From: Siphonodentalium dalli
Taxonomy: Eukaryota > Mollusca > Scaphopoda > Gadilida > Siphonodentaliidae
Length of the DNA: 64,000 bases
Direction: 5' to 3'
NCBI GenBank assembly: GCA_032622095.1
Contig: CP136063.1
Span: 30,006,987-30,070,986 of the forward strand
Part shown: positions 1-14,290 of the stretch, piece after piece
Layout of the letters: each line of letters begins with the position of its first letter
Position numbering within the stretch: the stretch's first letter is position 1
The notes under the pieces: model-generated
Told to the model about the DNA's origin: nothing
Database searches by the model: none
The model's input: only the letters and a program-made list of their open reading frames with translations
Position numbers and translations under genes: made by a program

Positions 1-2599
1 CTGTTTGAGATCATTTCGATAGTTTACATTTCCAAATTTCTAATGAATATCGTGGCAGCCACGGAATGCCTAACGTTTTGGTCATTATTATGCGGTGAGC
101 TAATTTCAAGATTTGGAATTTTCGATAACATAAGTTGAATTTCAGGCAAAATCTTTCTGAGATCGTCTGGATAGTTTCGGTTCCCAGCAGATATGTAATA
201 ATTAGAGTACATTATATTATTTTCTACAAAGACTATATTATAGCAATTAAATGGTAGTGTGTTGGATTTCAAACTCAGCATCGAATGGGGAGACCAGATG
301 AAACTTGGTCAAGTTGGGAAAACAGATTGGTTCACGGGTGGTTGCAATTTAACCCCTCAACAAATGAAGGCTTTCTGTCAAAGTCCCTGACATATTACCC
401 CCCCCCCCGTTCTCAAATCCCGTTCTGCATATCCATTCCGATTTGTCACTAAATGCTGAGATTTTTTATAAAGCAAGTTTTCAAACCGCTGTTTAATATT
501 CATCTTACTAGTATTATAAAATGGGCATTGAAAAACAAACGCTCTTTGTCGTTAATGATACGGCTGACAACACAAAACCTGCTAAAATAATTACTCGATA
601 TCTTGCGAATTTACTAATATGTTCGGTTTCATATTTGCTGTGGGAAATTTCCAATGAGCAGAAACTTACGATGTACTGGCTCTTGTCGGATCTGTGCAAT
701 TTTATTAATGAACTGATTGACAATTTTGCTAGTAATTGACACCGACGAGAGTGAGCAGTACGTATGCTTAGCGAGTTTTGAGAATCCGTGACCAATTGGT
801 TGATTGAGACGATCCTGGGTATTGGGTATATACGATAATTACTTGCTGTTCTCACGAGATATTCATGAGTTGAGAAAAACTTACCGGCGTCGGTGTCATC
901 AGCACGTGCTCAATTCCTTCCAACTCACGCATTCCTCGAGACCAGTATATGTAACGATTACATACCACGTGCAAATGTATGGTGCCTATAGATACTATCG
1001 GGAGCCGTTCGAATAATTAAAGTACCATATGCATACATAGTTTATATATATTATTGGCAACCGGTCAAATAATTAAAGTACTCCCGTGCATGCAAATGCA
1101 TGTAGGAATTTCCAGGATTGGTCTGGTTCTTATATGTCAAGATGTGTACAGTGTGTAACAATGTCAAGCTACACACAGAAAATGCAACGTTATTCTCTGT
1201 TTTTCTTTCAGGACTTATTTACTTGCTATCCTGTGTCTGGTTCTGGATATTTTGTGTAAAAGCTACGGTACTATACAATCGGATTCGATCAAAATTTACT
1301 CGTCTGTCGAAACCAGCAACGGCTTGGGGATATGAACTTACATGTACCAGTATTCCAGTATGGTCTATATAGTGTTGTACATCGTTATGAATATTAGTGC
1401 ACGACTGACACCAGCGCGACCGACATAACACCATGTACGACATGAATTCGTCAGTTTATGGTTATTCACTTGGGTGGAAATTCTTACTTGTCCTGCGTTG
1501 TGCATTCAATCAGATGCAAAAAAACTCGGCATTCATCGGTATATCGATAATCGGCACTGAAAGGATTATGTGTGTTCATCTTGTTGTGGCAGTTATACAT
1601 CTGATACATCAGTTATTAATAACGTAATGATAACCTATGAAAATGGTAAATTCCAGATATTCAAGGAGATGAATATAAAATGATTGCTCTCGCGATATCA
1701 TTTCTTCAGAAGAATTTTCAATCAATGTCTTACAAAACAGTTGCTTCATACAAGCCAAGTTCCTGCATACATATATGCATGAGCCATGAGTACACTGAAT
1801 CCAGTTCATGACAGATCATGGAATGATGGAAATATTATATTTCATATAATATGTTGTGTTTTGCATACATAAATTAATCTTTATGGATCCATGGGTTTAA
1901 TTTCTCCCAGATAAATCATTCCAACATATGCAACAAGCGACATACATATGTGCATAGATACATATAAGCTTAGTAATTGCTCATTTCATAATATGTCAAC
2001 AGATAAAATGAATTGCTGTACATGCATGTATTGAATTTATATACTCAGAATCTACAGTATCATGGACTAATTAGAAAACGGATCCGTAAATGAGCAATTA
2101 CTAGGTTTAATTTAATCATATGTACTTTCAGCCGTTTCAAGTTTTGCAAATCTACATCAGATCACCCTCCAGAATAATGATGTTCGAAGAAGATGTGACC
2201 TGACCAAAATTTAAAGCCAAATAATGTTTGAAAATTTTGTTCCCAACATTATCGAGAGCACAAAAAATCAAAATTAAGCTGAAATAAAAACATTGTTTTT
2301 TGTATGGTAAAGGAATATATAAGCTAACAAAAATATGTAGCATGTTCGATAACTTTATTCAGGAGACCAATAAGAAATATTTTCTTTAGAGTGAGTAGAT
2401 GGTCAAGATTCTTAAAATCAACAACTAGTGACATGTCATTTTGTCTTTATTTAAATCGGTATACACTTGTTTTCTATATATGTTTCATTTTCTTCTGGTT
2501 TTATATTTGTGAATTTGAATGTTTATTTCCAATTATAATACTTTGAAGTTGCAAACATTATGTAGGACTTTAAATGTATTGGTATGTTGTATCTCATCG
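1..2599. other. AT-rich region without a recognisable gene
   Basis: Only short open frames occur (up to about 113 codons) and none resembles a protein family I know. A short poly-C run lies near 400-411. Positions 1010-1085 hold two loosely similar stretches containing 'aattaaagtac'. I see no RNA gene, zinc finger or transposon end here. A non-coding intergenic segment is the simplest reading. Confidence 0.5.
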
Positions 2600-2931
2600 G
2601 GTGTAAATTTTATAAGGACGCCCTAATGTGAGGGAATCGTCCCTACGAATGGAGGCTCGATCCGTCCCTGTCAATGCCCAAACGCAACGTTGGCCCAACA
2701 TCGTATTATTAGTGGAATTCACAGTTGATTCGACGTCGTTTCAACGTCGGGTGCCCGACGGCGCACCAACGTCGGCTCGACGTCGAACCACCGTCGAGTC
2801 GACGACGGGATCCGACGTCAAGCCGACGCCGAGCCAGCGGCAGCAGCCATAGTTGGCCCAACGTTGGCCCACCGATAGCAATGACGTTGGCCCAACGTTG
2901 GCTCAACATAGGTGTGCTATCTGGGGTGGTA
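2600..2931. repeat. GC-rich dispersed repeat with palindromic GTTGGCCCAAC and CGACGTCG motifs
   Basis: The segment is much richer in GC than its surroundings. It is made of repeated motifs that are their own reverse complements, such as GTTGGCCCAAC (four or more occurrences, some imperfect) and CGACGTCG. Both strands therefore give spurious open frames rich in Arg and Ser. It ends exactly where the first TTAA MITE fragment starts at 2932. It is probably a dispersed, possibly foldback, repeat; I cannot name a family. Confidence 0.6.
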
Positions 2932-3056
2932 TTAAAGATGGATTATCTCTTTAAATAACAAATTTTATATAGTGCGTGGGTATATAATAACAGATATGAA
3001 CTGAAGACCTATGTCCGGAAAAGCTTCAACAATTAATATTGATTTTATTTCTAATA
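2932..3056 (+). mobile_element. 5'-end fragment of TTAA-bounded MITE (family 1)
   Basis: It begins TTAAAGATGGATTATCTC, the terminal sequence of MITE family 1. It continues about 125 bp with the TTGCGTGGGTATA-like and AAGACCTATGTCCGGAAAAGC segments, then is cut off by the start of a second copy. This is a truncated copy joined head-to-tail to the next one. Confidence 0.75.
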
Positions 3057-3574
3057 TTAAAGATGGATTATCTCTTTAAATAACACATTTTAAATAATTG
3101 CGTGGGTATAAAATAATAGATATGAACTAAAGACCTATGTTCGGAAAAGCTTCTATCAATTAATATTGATTTTATTTCGAATATTAAATCGGGCCCGTTT
3201 ATGTTAGTATTTTTAGAACCGACCATTCGGATGAGACCGTATTGTGATATAGAGTACTGGGCTGTTCCTACGGCTACGCAACGAATGTCAACTGTCACAT
3301 ATTGGTTGTTTGTACTGTTTTGTTACACAGATATAAGCGATAATGAGTATAATTAACGTTTATTTGTGACAAAATTGCACAATATAATTTCTTGTCTCTG
3401 TTAACAGTAACCATTATTGTTCGTTAGCTGAACAAACACACATTTTTAGACCAGAAAATATTCGAAATAAAATTAATATCAATCGATAGAAGCATTTCGG
3501 ACAGGAGTCTTCGATTCAAATCTAATATTTTATAACCCGGTAACTATTTTTACAAAGAGATAATCCACCTTTAA
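3057..3574 (+). mobile_element. Full-length TTAA-bounded MITE, family 1
   Basis: TTAA occurs at both ends. The left end TTAAAGATGGATTATCTC and the right end GATAATCCACCTTTAA are inverted repeats, and the similarity runs imperfectly for about 140 bp into each end (for example TTCTATCAATTAATATTGA on the left against its complement on the right). No coding capacity is visible, so it needs a transposase from elsewhere. TTAA duplication suggests piggyBac-like mobilisation; the superfamily is inference. Similar full copies are at 29908-30440, 32363-32892 and 52418-52945. Confidence 0.8.
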
Positions 3575-3935
3575 ATCGGGACCGTTTATGTGTCTATTTT
3601 TAAAAGAGACCATTTGGATGATACCTATTGTGATATAGAGCACTGGGTTATTCCTACGGCTACGCAACGAAAGTCAATTATCCCAGATTGATTGTTTTTT
3701 TTATTAATTTGTTCCACAGATATAAGCGATAATGAGTATTTGTTTATTTGTGACAAAATTGTACATTAAAATATCTGGTCTCTGTTAACAGTAACCACTA
3801 TTGTTCGTTAGCTGCAGCTGCATGAACCTTTTTAGACCAGAAAATATTCGAAATAAAATTAATTTTAATCGATAGAAGCATTTCCGGACAGGAGTCTTCG
3901 ATTCAAATCTAATATTTTATACCACGGTAACTTTA
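3575..3935 (+). mobile_element. 3' two-thirds of MITE family 1, truncated at both ends
   Basis: It continues directly from the preceding copy with AAATCGGGACCGTTTATG, which is internal to the family, and runs to 'accacggtaacttta', just short of the terminal inverted repeat. With the two preceding entries it forms a tandem of three staggered copies. The right end is joined to decayed zinc-finger sequence. Confidence 0.7.
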
Positions 3936-3939
3936 TAAA

Positions 3940-4564
<625 letters not shown>

Positions 4565-5019
4565 TGATGTGGATGTGTAACCTTTGGGGAACTTTTTTTT
4601 ATTCAAAATGGCCTCTGAGTGCCCGAAGGTCTTAAATAGTGTGTATATCTTGACCATGTCAGCGGCAATTCCGTATCTGGCGTATCAATAACAGCATATG
4701 TGGCAGCAGAAATACGATAAGATGTATCCATTATGACATGTTGTGACAAATTACATTAACTGGACAAAATAGACTATTAAATACTCAAGATGGCTGCCAA
4801 AATGGCCGCACTCATTTCTCAAATCATAACTGTTGCGCGTCTATCAAGGCAGTGCTTCCGACATTTAACATTTTCGCTTTATTTGGTAACAACATGTCAT
4901 TAGGACAGAAAGAAACGAATTATTATGACATATGTAAATCAGCATTGGTGTGTTGAAGAAATAATTTACCTAGAACACTCAGTGTATGTCATCAGTATCT
5001 TCCTCGTCATGTTGATGTG

Positions 5020-6602
5020 TCAGCTCGTTCGTACACCAACCGCCCCCCTCACGAACAGAACGCCGTGCAAGTTAAACTTTGAAGCACAACACCATCTAAT
5101 GGGTTTTTGTATAGTCTCAGGAGCTAGTGGTTTCCGAGTTGGGACAATGGTTGGGACGAGTGATCCGTTCTCTCTCGACCAGCCGTAATCAGTTGAATTG
5201 AGATCAGCAGGTGTATCCTCAAACGCATGACTCCATACACTTACGTGTAAGTGGGCGCGTTTAATATTTTCCATTAAGGCATCGCCGGTTGGAGGTAGAG
5301 AAAATAGTTTTGGCGCTGCAGCCATGCTGCGGCTAACTTTGTTGGACCATATCTTCCGTCGAGCATCTGTGGTTGATTTGCAATTTGGTTGTCCATAGCA
5401 ATCCAAAGTAAATGACCTACAACTCTCTCTATTGCAGCAGATGGCACACTATTATTTGTTAGATTGTGATTTCTAACTTTGAGAATCTTAAGGGCAGTAC
5501 ATTTCCCTATGCCATGTAGAGCCACGACAGTGTCACATCTTTTGAGTCCATGCATTGATAAAAGGTCACGAGCATTATTCATGTGAGCTTTGATCGTTTC
5601 ATTGATGTTTATCCATCCCTTTGCCGTTGGTACCACCAGTATATGGCCGGATAAATCACCATGATAAAGGAAATGGAGTAACATTACAAATATGTCAGTG
5701 TCATCTGCCACAACTAACGATGTTTGGGTGGCTACTCTCGCAACGCGTTGAACAATGAGAGTATCTCCTACTTCGTAGGTCGATCTGAGATCACGCCTAT
5801 TGATACATATGCCCTTATTAATATCTTCAGGAATGGGATCCTTTCCGGTTACTACGAGTCGTTTATTTGTATTGGCAAAACACTCATGGAATACCTGGAG
5901 ATCATTAACAATCATGTCAATAAGCTGTGCTTTGTTGTCACTGACTGTCAGGATAACTTTTTGTGGAGGTAGCCTCGTGTTTTGCTTGAGTGTGAAGACT
6001 CTGCTAGCCCCTTTGTCTCGGGCTAATCGCGTCGATTCTTTGATGCTGAGTTTATTATACCTATCGAATATCAAGTATACATCTGTCTTCTTTCTCAGTG
6101 TTGTAAGTATATAAGACCGAAATTCACCAAGGAAATCTTGCACTACTCCCAGTGGTGGCCATCGTACTGTCCATAGAATTGCACAGCCGTCTAGGAAGGT
6201 GGCGTGGCTGACACCGCCCTTTGGTACGTCAGCAATGAGGTCAACACGTAGCGCATTCTTCAAGATTGATTTGGACTTTGCTTCCTGCATATGTCCGTTA
6301 GACTCAGACATGGAAGGTGGATAGGGCGATAGCTCACATGAAAGGATGTCATCAATATCCAAGCTCCTCGTACTATTCTTCAATACCATTGCCCTCGCAT
6401 AGATCACTTCTATGTCGAAAAGTTGTACGTTGCCAATGTTTATATGCTTACTAGCTGCTGTAATTGTTTTCACGTTCCGGTTTATTGCATTATGGAAACT
6501 GGACGGCCAATCTTTTTCGAAATTTATCATCTGTTCTCGTCCAAGTTCCACCGCCTTATCTATATTGGCGGAGGAATGGGTAGTCACTCGTCCGGACTCC
6601 AC
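5020..6602 (-). pseudogene. PIN/FEN-like nuclease-related protein of a transposon, C-terminal two-thirds, frameshifted
   Basis: The main open frame is 6602-5274 (442 codons). It shows a FEN1/XPG-like pattern: LIFDRYN followed by a basic segment (residues about 199-215), VADDTDIFVMLLHF (about 297-310), and a helix-hairpin-helix-like RCDTVVALHGIGKCTALK (about 353-370). These fit the acidic metal sites and the GIGxxTA motif of structure-specific 5' nucleases. The assignment is inference from motifs, not a search. After a frameshift near 5370 the protein continues in another frame (5406-5020) with ARRKIWSNK, SLPPTGDAL, RAHLHVSVW and DYGWSRENGSLVP. I recall such a tail from large multicopy uncharacterised gene families in cnidarians and molluscs. 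The final Cys-rich region is also broken. The gene lies inside the inverted-repeat element and is probably its own gene. Confidence 0.6.
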
Positions 6603-6696
6603 ATTGACGATCCCTCGTGGATGCTGCTTCGGATCAAGTGGGTCAATGCACGGCTCCAGATTATGCTTTAGTGAATCTCGATCAGCCTTTCAACCT

Positions 6697-7695
6697 TTAT
6701 TCTTGAACTTGATTCTTCTTTATGACATGTCTGCCTCCCTTCTCTCGCATACAATCCAAATCGTATATCAGACAATTGCATGTATTCAAACTGTATGCCC
6801 ATGTACGAACACTCTCTGGTTTCAGCGTGATGCCGATTATACCTGAGCGTCCATGACCATACCGCATGAAGGTGGTCTCAATCGCCATGTCACTCCAAAT
6901 GCCACTATTGTGGTGCATAGTGTGCTCGCCCTTCATGAATGGCGCCTGAACATCATCAGGTAGTGATTCCATTGACCGCAGGTAAAGGATGCATATCTGG
7001 CATAATGAGTGTGTCCATCTGCGAAGAAAAGAGGAATCATCTCCTCAACGGTGTCTCGATGGAGCGGCCAATCGGATTCCCGCTCTAATATATCTCAGTA
7101 TTATGAACATGTGCTTGATTAGACAATCAATCCAGAGCATAGCGGTTCTGCTCTCACATGCAGATGCCTCCAGAACAACCAAGAGGTCACACATGCATCG
7201 CATATCATCATGTGTTTCAAATACTGCTCGGAGTAACTCTTCTGTCAACAGACGCAAAGCTCTTATATTTTGAGGAAACTTCTTGCCTTTGAGCATTTTT
7301 AAGACTCCGCCAAAAGTCGACTCTAAAATTTATGTCAGGCCGGTTCCCATCATCAGTGACCCGATGGATCCACAATAGCTCATGAGCAAATGCATACATG
7401 CTAACATGTCATAAAATATATGTGGTACTTTGCCCCGACAACGTGCAAATCACTAACACCGAACCTCTTCTGCCCACTATTCTCTTCGCAAATCACACTT
7501 CTCCACAAGATCGACCTTATACGGCTTCCCATCTACTGTTTGCGTTGATCGGTAAATGAAAGCAGGACGCCATCGATCTGGATGTCTGGGTTCTTTTTCG
7601 ACATCACATGTCTCACCACAGTATAGACAATCAGTTTGAAAATTAAAGTTGCCGGCTGACCTACGTGAACGTGTCTGTAGAATAGCTCTTTTCAT
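6697..7695 (-). pseudogene. Upstream fragments of the same transposon gene
   Basis: Fragments lie on the same strand upstream of the PIN-like frame. 7695-7477 has a CLYCGET..C motif, PRHPDRWRPAF and TVDGKPYKVD. 7296-7045 includes LRLLTEELLRAVFETHDD and LLVVLEASACES. 6972-6697 includes HHNSGIWSDMAIETTFMR and GIIGITLKPESVRTW. The last has the look of the conserved 'IEQT.MR...G..G.T' block that precedes the PIN-like part in the multicopy family I recall. Stops and frame changes separate the pieces, so this copy is dead or has introns I cannot resolve. Function unknown. Confidence 0.45.
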
Positions 7696-7729
7696 TCCTA
7701 TTGCAAGCTTCTTTGTAATGGAATTTGAT

Positions 7730-8570
<841 letters not shown>

Positions 8571-8900
8571 AAACTTCTCTCCAAATGGAGTTTGTGACGT
8601 TTAATATATTCTTCACAGGAGAAATGGAAACAATCTTAGATTCGGATGGCAGAGCAGAAAAAGAGGGCAGATTTTTTTTGCAAATTAGCTTAGTGCAATA
8701 AACTTTGCCTTCATCGAACAATCACTGTAACACAAGCAGGAGGTTATCTTCCCAACAATCAGGAAACATTGTAAATATGTCTGCAACTAAAAACAAAATA
8801 CGGGAAATTCAAGGAGTATCGGGACGTACAAATGGTTCTGTCCTGTCTATCAAATACAAAAGTATTTTGGAAAAATAATTCACAACACAGATATAACTAT
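8571..8900 (+). repeat. 3' flank shared by ZNF loci, with candidate polyadenylation signal
   Basis: This matches 16640-16880 downstream of ZNF locus 2 over most of its length (AGAGGGCAGA, TTAGTGCAATAAACTTTGCC, ATCACTGTAACACAA, CAATCAGGAAACATT). Its first 70 bp match the flanks of loci 4 and 5. AATAAA at 8697-8702 is conserved in the copy at 16684-16689 and is a plausible polyadenylation signal. It supports an origin of the loci by segmental duplication. Confidence 0.75.
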
Positions 8901-8949
8901 TTACCATTTTTGTGAAACAAAACAATTCATCTAGTAATATCAATATCAC

Positions 8950-9430
8950 CCAATTATTCTTTGAAAAATCAGGGTATGATTTCACCTGGATAAGTGGTGG
9001 TTAAAAAACTAATATTGGAACAGCCGAGTCTGTATTTAGTGTGTCCGACCTTTGCAGGTGAATTTAATAACAGTATTCTGCAAGGTGGACTAACATCACC
9101 AAATTCACACTCGTGGTACTCATTTTCTAAAAAAAAACCTCATTTAAACAAATCTGAACCCTGGTCACCCAAGGCCCCTCCATACCAAATATAAGCTATA
9201 TAGGCCCAATTTATTTTAAAGAATTACTATGGAGAGAAAAACAGCAATTGTTGATAGACTTGTAGATAGACATCCCAGCAGGCAGACGAGTGGAAGCCTG
9301 CCAGATAGAAGACAAATCCGATCCAATATATACCCTATTTTTTCTTTGAAAAATCAGGGTATGATTTCATCTGTATAAGTGGTGGTTAAGAATATAATAT
9401 GAAACAGCGAAGCCTGAATTAGTATGCCTG
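8950..9430 (+). repeat. Pair of about 80-bp direct repeats
   Basis: TTTGAAAAATCAGGGTATG at about 8959 recurs at about 9345. Each is followed by ATTTCA-CTG-ATAAGTGGTGGTTAA and a cag-cga-gcctg segment, so the two copies are about 385 bp apart. The sequence between includes the 'aaatctgaaccc..cccaaggcccctccataccaaatataagct' element common in this window. No coding capacity is apparent. Confidence 0.6.
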
Positions 9431-11329
9431 ACATTTGCAGAATTAGGTTCATGTAACTAAAACAAAGTTTCTATTTGATACTTAGTATACTTCCCGAATA
9501 TGGTGCCTAAGCAGAATTAGGTCTCTGGTGTGTTCGGTTATCATAGCCTGCTGTATTGGATGGCAACACTAAATTCACCCTCTGGTGGACATCATTTTAC
9601 AAATGTCAGACACACTATTTCCAGTTTTGAAGAAATCTATAAAGCCATTCACAGTACCGTTGTATGTCAGGAAAACCAATTCGTATCAGTCATCACCTAA
9701 CCTGAGGAGCAGCAATTTGTTGTTAAATTGCTAGCAGTTGTTTATATAAACCAGCCAGATGACATATATTATTATAATCTAAATTAGTGACGTGTGTCTT
9801 TGCCGATATACCTGCTTTTGTGATGGGAAGAGGTATTAATTACATTGGGAGATGATAAGGGTTGGAAGGGATGTCGTTGATGGCAGGGTAGGGTGGTGTG
9901 GGCCATGGTCATGGTGTGGGAGGGGGTGGTGTGGGTTAATGTTTCAATAATTTCATTAGAGTAGTTCCGTTAACTACCTATGGTAGTAAAATGTACGATT
10001 GTCTGTTTACATACATGTGCTGAATATATTTCTCTCTCTTATAGAAGATAGGACTGGTCGACAACTATTAGACATTGTCGTTGATATCTACTCTGGTTAC
10101 GCAAATAAAGATTATGTTGCACCCGTTTTAAAATATGGGAACTATGTTATGTTCTGACGGGGAACTTCAAAGCATTCAACACACAAAACAAGGAATATAT
10201 TTCATTGTTCCATAATAATATATTTCACTGTAGGGCACATGGTCCCAATTCCAGATTGCATGATATCGCAATTGACACATTGCATTGATTACCCAGAAGA
10301 AATTCCACGACTATAAAGGATGCAAATCACATTTGGCTCAACAATTTGATATAGTTCATGCACGAGCTGGGACCTGCACTTACTGTGGAATACTGGTCCA
10401 TTATTATTGCTGAGGAACAGGTATTATCTAAGAAATATATTGTAGCTGCAATGTTTGTATCAATTATTATCAACTTTCCTGTCACAACGTGAACATGATT
10501 TGAAGTGGTGAATTATTATCTATATACGGACGTAGTCAGAGTAGAGATTCATGACATGCAATGATCTAGCCAAATATATGACCTCCCTGGCAGGGGAGGG
10601 TCGATAAAATACCAGACACAAGGCTGGTGTGTGGGTGTGACGGCCGGAAAAGGTGAGTAATGCAATTTTCTCATGCTGTCCTTTATTAGTGGTATATGTA
10701 CTCTTATATACACAAACATTTAATATTTAGAGCATATATAACTGCACTTTGGTGTCTATATATGGTCTAATTGCGGTTCAAATGCAAGCATTCTGGCAAA
10801 TATAACTCGAAATTGCAACTAGACTTCACAGCAGATCCTTGGGTATGAAATACTCTTGTAGTTGTGTATTGTGTAGTAATGTGGTAACTGACTGGAGGGC
10901 CAAAATCACACAACAGACAAGTAATTCTAAACAGGGACTGTTAAAATTTGTGGCCATTTCGGTCCTACAGTTTAACCCAAGGTAGGAAAATATGGACTGT
11001 TACTGGTTGAAAAATAAAATGGAGCACTATCAGGCATGAAATTTCTATCTGTTCGAAAATTTTGAGCAAATTATGGGGGGGGGTCAAAACCCCACCCCTC
11101 TAAACTCCCTGTCCCATTACCCCCACCCAGACAGCTTAGTAATCAAGAGGAATTTGTACGTTAGTATACATGTACTAGTATCCAAAAGCACAGGTAGGAT
11201 GGCTTGTTGATAATTAAATTTCTTATCTCCGCCCATATTTGAACAAACGTGAATCCCCTATGAGATTCATTCATTTGATAATTTCAGGTGGTAGATAGTT
11301 GGTAGATAGTTGAACTGAACTGATTTTCC
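9431..11329. other. Non-coding region with low-complexity patches
   Basis: No gene is recognisable. A G/T-rich patch of GGTGTGGG-type repeats lies at about 9838-9940, and poly-G near 11075. A segment at about 9500-9610 resembles 11500-11600 and 56560-56640 (ATTCACCCTC, CATTCTGCAAATGTCAGACACACT) and is a diverged dispersed repeat. Confidence 0.45.
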
Positions 11330-13520
11330 TAAAATAACTCCAAATCTGAACAAATCTAAACCCTAGTCGCCGAAGGACCCTCCATACCAAACATAAGCTA
11401 AATATGCCCGATGGTTCTTGAGAAGAAGAATATGTAAGTAGAAATGTCAATTTAAGACCCTTTTTACTTCCCCGAAGATGAGGCCTAAGTAAAATGAGGA
11501 CCCTGACTAGTGTAGTTGGTGGTGTTAGCCTGTTGTCCAGGGTAGCATAACAAAATTCACCCTCCGTGGACCGCATTCTGCAAATGTCAGACACACTAAA
11601 TTGAGGTTTGAGAACAACAGTTTGTTTTGATTTGCTGGCTAAGCATTTGTTCACACATGTCAGCCTAATAATATCTCAATTGATAACTGTGTATTTATAT
11701 TAACCCTATTTCTATGTCTGTAGCTAATACAATTGACGGAATCTGCTGGTGGGGGGATCCTGTAAATTAGGAGATGAGATGGTGTGGGATGCTGTTGGTT
11801 GGGGACAGGTGGTGGTCTGGGTCATGTGGGGGGATGGAGAGAGAAAGTTTCCATGATTTCATTAAATATTTTCATAACTCTGCGGATGTTACAACAGTGT
11901 CAGTTTTTCTAATTTTTAACGAGAGGCCGATCACGATCGGCTAATATTTAACCCATACCTTGGCGATATTGATCAGCTATTTTCAGTTCGGACGTGAAAA
12001 TCCGTGAGCCATAACTCCGTTTAAAATATAAAAAAATGGATCAAACCCGAATTCGAACTTTAACTGTATTTTGGGCTGAGGAACTCACATACACAATTTA
12101 CATACATCTCAATAAAATAAGATATATCAGATGAAAGGTATTTTACTAAGTATCAGGAATGTTGAGAATTAAATGTTCATTTTAACCACTAAAAATCCAT
12201 ACAAGTCAAAGGGATATAATACGAGAATGATTACATGAAAATATACAAAAGCACAAATTGATGACAATGGTTAACAATTTTAACTCAATAAAATCAGGTG
12301 ACTGTACAAGTTATGTCACTTGTACACTACAGTGATATGTTAAATAAGAGAGCTATTTGGAAATACAATAAACAACAGATGGCTCTATGTCCAATTACAC
12401 CTTCCACTCTGTGCTGACAATATGCTGGTTACAAATAACTCTAATTTCCAATAATACAGGTTAATCTATTCTCTCTCAGAGCTAACTGATATCACAGGTG
12501 TTAGCTGCAATTGTTCTATTAGATAAGCATAAAGATATCCAATCTGTCCAATCCTTAGCTAAAAGGATCATAACTCTGGTATAAAAAACTGGTTCTAACC
12601 CACATTCAAACCAAATTTGGTTCCTATCAGATGGAAACTGGTTGATTTATCGAAAGATGCATGAATTATATATCAAAGGGCCACAACTCCATTAAAAATA
12701 ATCTGGTCAAACCCATATTCGAACTCTAGCTGTTTTTTAGATAGAGAAACTCACATACCAAATTTGGTTCTCATCAGATAATTGTATCCCTTATCGTAGC
12801 ATCCATGAATTCTAAATCGAAAAAGGGCCCTAACTCCGTAAAAAAAAAACTCGGATCAAACCCATATTCGAACTCGATATGTATTTTGGTTTGAGAAACT
12901 CATATACAAAATTTGGTTCTGATCAACTAGAAAATGTTTGAGTTGTCGCACCATGCGCAAATTGATTCTGGAGAGACAGACATACGACGGTCGGACGGAC
13001 TAAAGGAGAGTGGTCAATCCGGACGTTGACCTTATGTGTACCATACTATGGCACGGGTACACATAATTTTTTTTTTTTAAATAATAATAATTGTTTTTGT
13101 ATGTTAAATTGATCAAGGAGTTCAATCTGAATTATTATTTTGTTTTTATATATTTTTTTGGATTTATGTCCCTGTGTCACCCCTATTTGACCCAGTGACT
13201 CCATTTTGAAAAGATCTGAATCCCAGTCATTCAAGGACCCTCCACACCAAATATAAGCTAAATCAGCCAAATGGTTCTAGACAAGAAGTCGTTATCATAA
13301 TTACCCAAGAGGAATATAGTTATGGCCCTGGTGACCTCAATTTGAACCAATCTAAATGTGAGTCCTCTAGGGAACATCCACATCAAATATGAACCCATTC
13401 GGTCTTATAGTTCAAAAGAAGATGTTTAAAGAATTGTTGACAGACGGATGGACGGACGAGGAGTGGTGAATATAACTCCACTGGAGAATTCCTCTCAGGT
13501 GAGCTAAACAAGACAGTCAA
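11330..13520. repeat. Diverged interspersed 'gccataactc' repeats
   Basis: There are repeated diverged units with CCATAACTCC, ATCAAACCCATATTCGAACT, ACTCACATACCAAATTTGGTTC and TGATCAG. They lie at about 11998-12110 and in about three consecutive units at 12540-12960. 11335-11600 and 13190-13510 hold related motifs (TCCATACCAAATATAAGCTAAAT, GGCCCTGGTGACC), ending in a GACGGACGGAC-type stretch. Such repeats are common in mollusc genomes as I know them. Short open frames here are repeat-derived. Confidence 0.55.
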
Positions 13521-13989
13521 TTACTCTGGGTCGCTCAACAGACTGAGAAGACTGGGACTGAGTTTGAAAACAACACTCTTTCCACCCAATTTTGCTGGAA
13601 AATTTAATCAGCGTAATTGTATATTCGAGCTATCATAATAAATATTCTCATTATGAAAATTCCATCTGTTTTAGTTAAAACTCGAACGGTCTGTGAAATT
13701 ATTTATGAAATCCATTTTGTAATGAGTCAAAGTAAGACAGCAACCCCGTCTCACTGTCGCCTCGCCCCTGTTGAATTCAAATCATTGATCCAGATATCAA
13801 TCACATAAACATAAGGGCAAGTATAACGTCGGCCAATGAAACAATCAACATTCTCTCTTATCATAGAATTTATTATATCAATTTTGTTGCGGTTGGCTCA
13901 CCATATTTTACCAGTTGATGTATTTAATTCTACCGGTAAAATAGCTTGCGATTACAAAACAAATTTGTCCAGAGTTTGTCACAGTCATT

Positions 13990-14290
13990 TTTAATCATAT
14001 TCCGTGAAACTTGGCACAGATATCAACCACAATGATAACATGTGCGCCTGCGATTATGAGGTATGTTCTACTGTTTTGTTGTGGAGTTATCCCCCTTTTT
14101 CGACTTAAGACAATTTTCAATACAGGGGTATTACTTTGTATGAGCTTTTTTTCCTATAAGAAACCTGTTTCCTGTGAGAAACTACGCACCTGCGATTATG
14201 AGGTCTGTCCGACATTTTGTTTTGGTTATCCCCCTTTTCGACTTAAACATGTTCAATGCAGGATACATGCACCTGCGATTTTGAAATCGC
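13990..14290 (+). repeat. Short direct repeats in the upstream region of ZNF locus 2
   Basis: GCGCCTGCGATTATGAGGT at about 14043 recurs as CACCTGCGATTATGAGGTCT at about 14187 and, more diverged, at about 14270. Both main copies are followed by a TTTTGTT...TATCCCCCTTTTCGACTTAA stretch. The unit spacing is about 145 then 80 bp. Non-coding. Confidence 0.5.

Noticed and set aside
1118-1443. Overlapping frames of 84 (+) and 74 (-) codons, the first with a hydrophobic Cys-rich stretch.
   Set aside because: Short, overlapping on opposite strands and without recognisable features; consistent with chance in AT-rich DNA.
2628-2958. Arg/Ser/Thr-rich frames on both strands.
   Set aside because: They derive from CGACGTCG and GTTGGCCCAAC palindromic repeats, which read open on either strand.
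11271-11654. A 127-codon minus-strand frame.
   Set aside because: It covers the dispersed 'aaatctgaac..ccaaggaccctccataccaaa' repeat, which also generates frames ending in similar short peptides elsewhere (for example 9194 and 55627).
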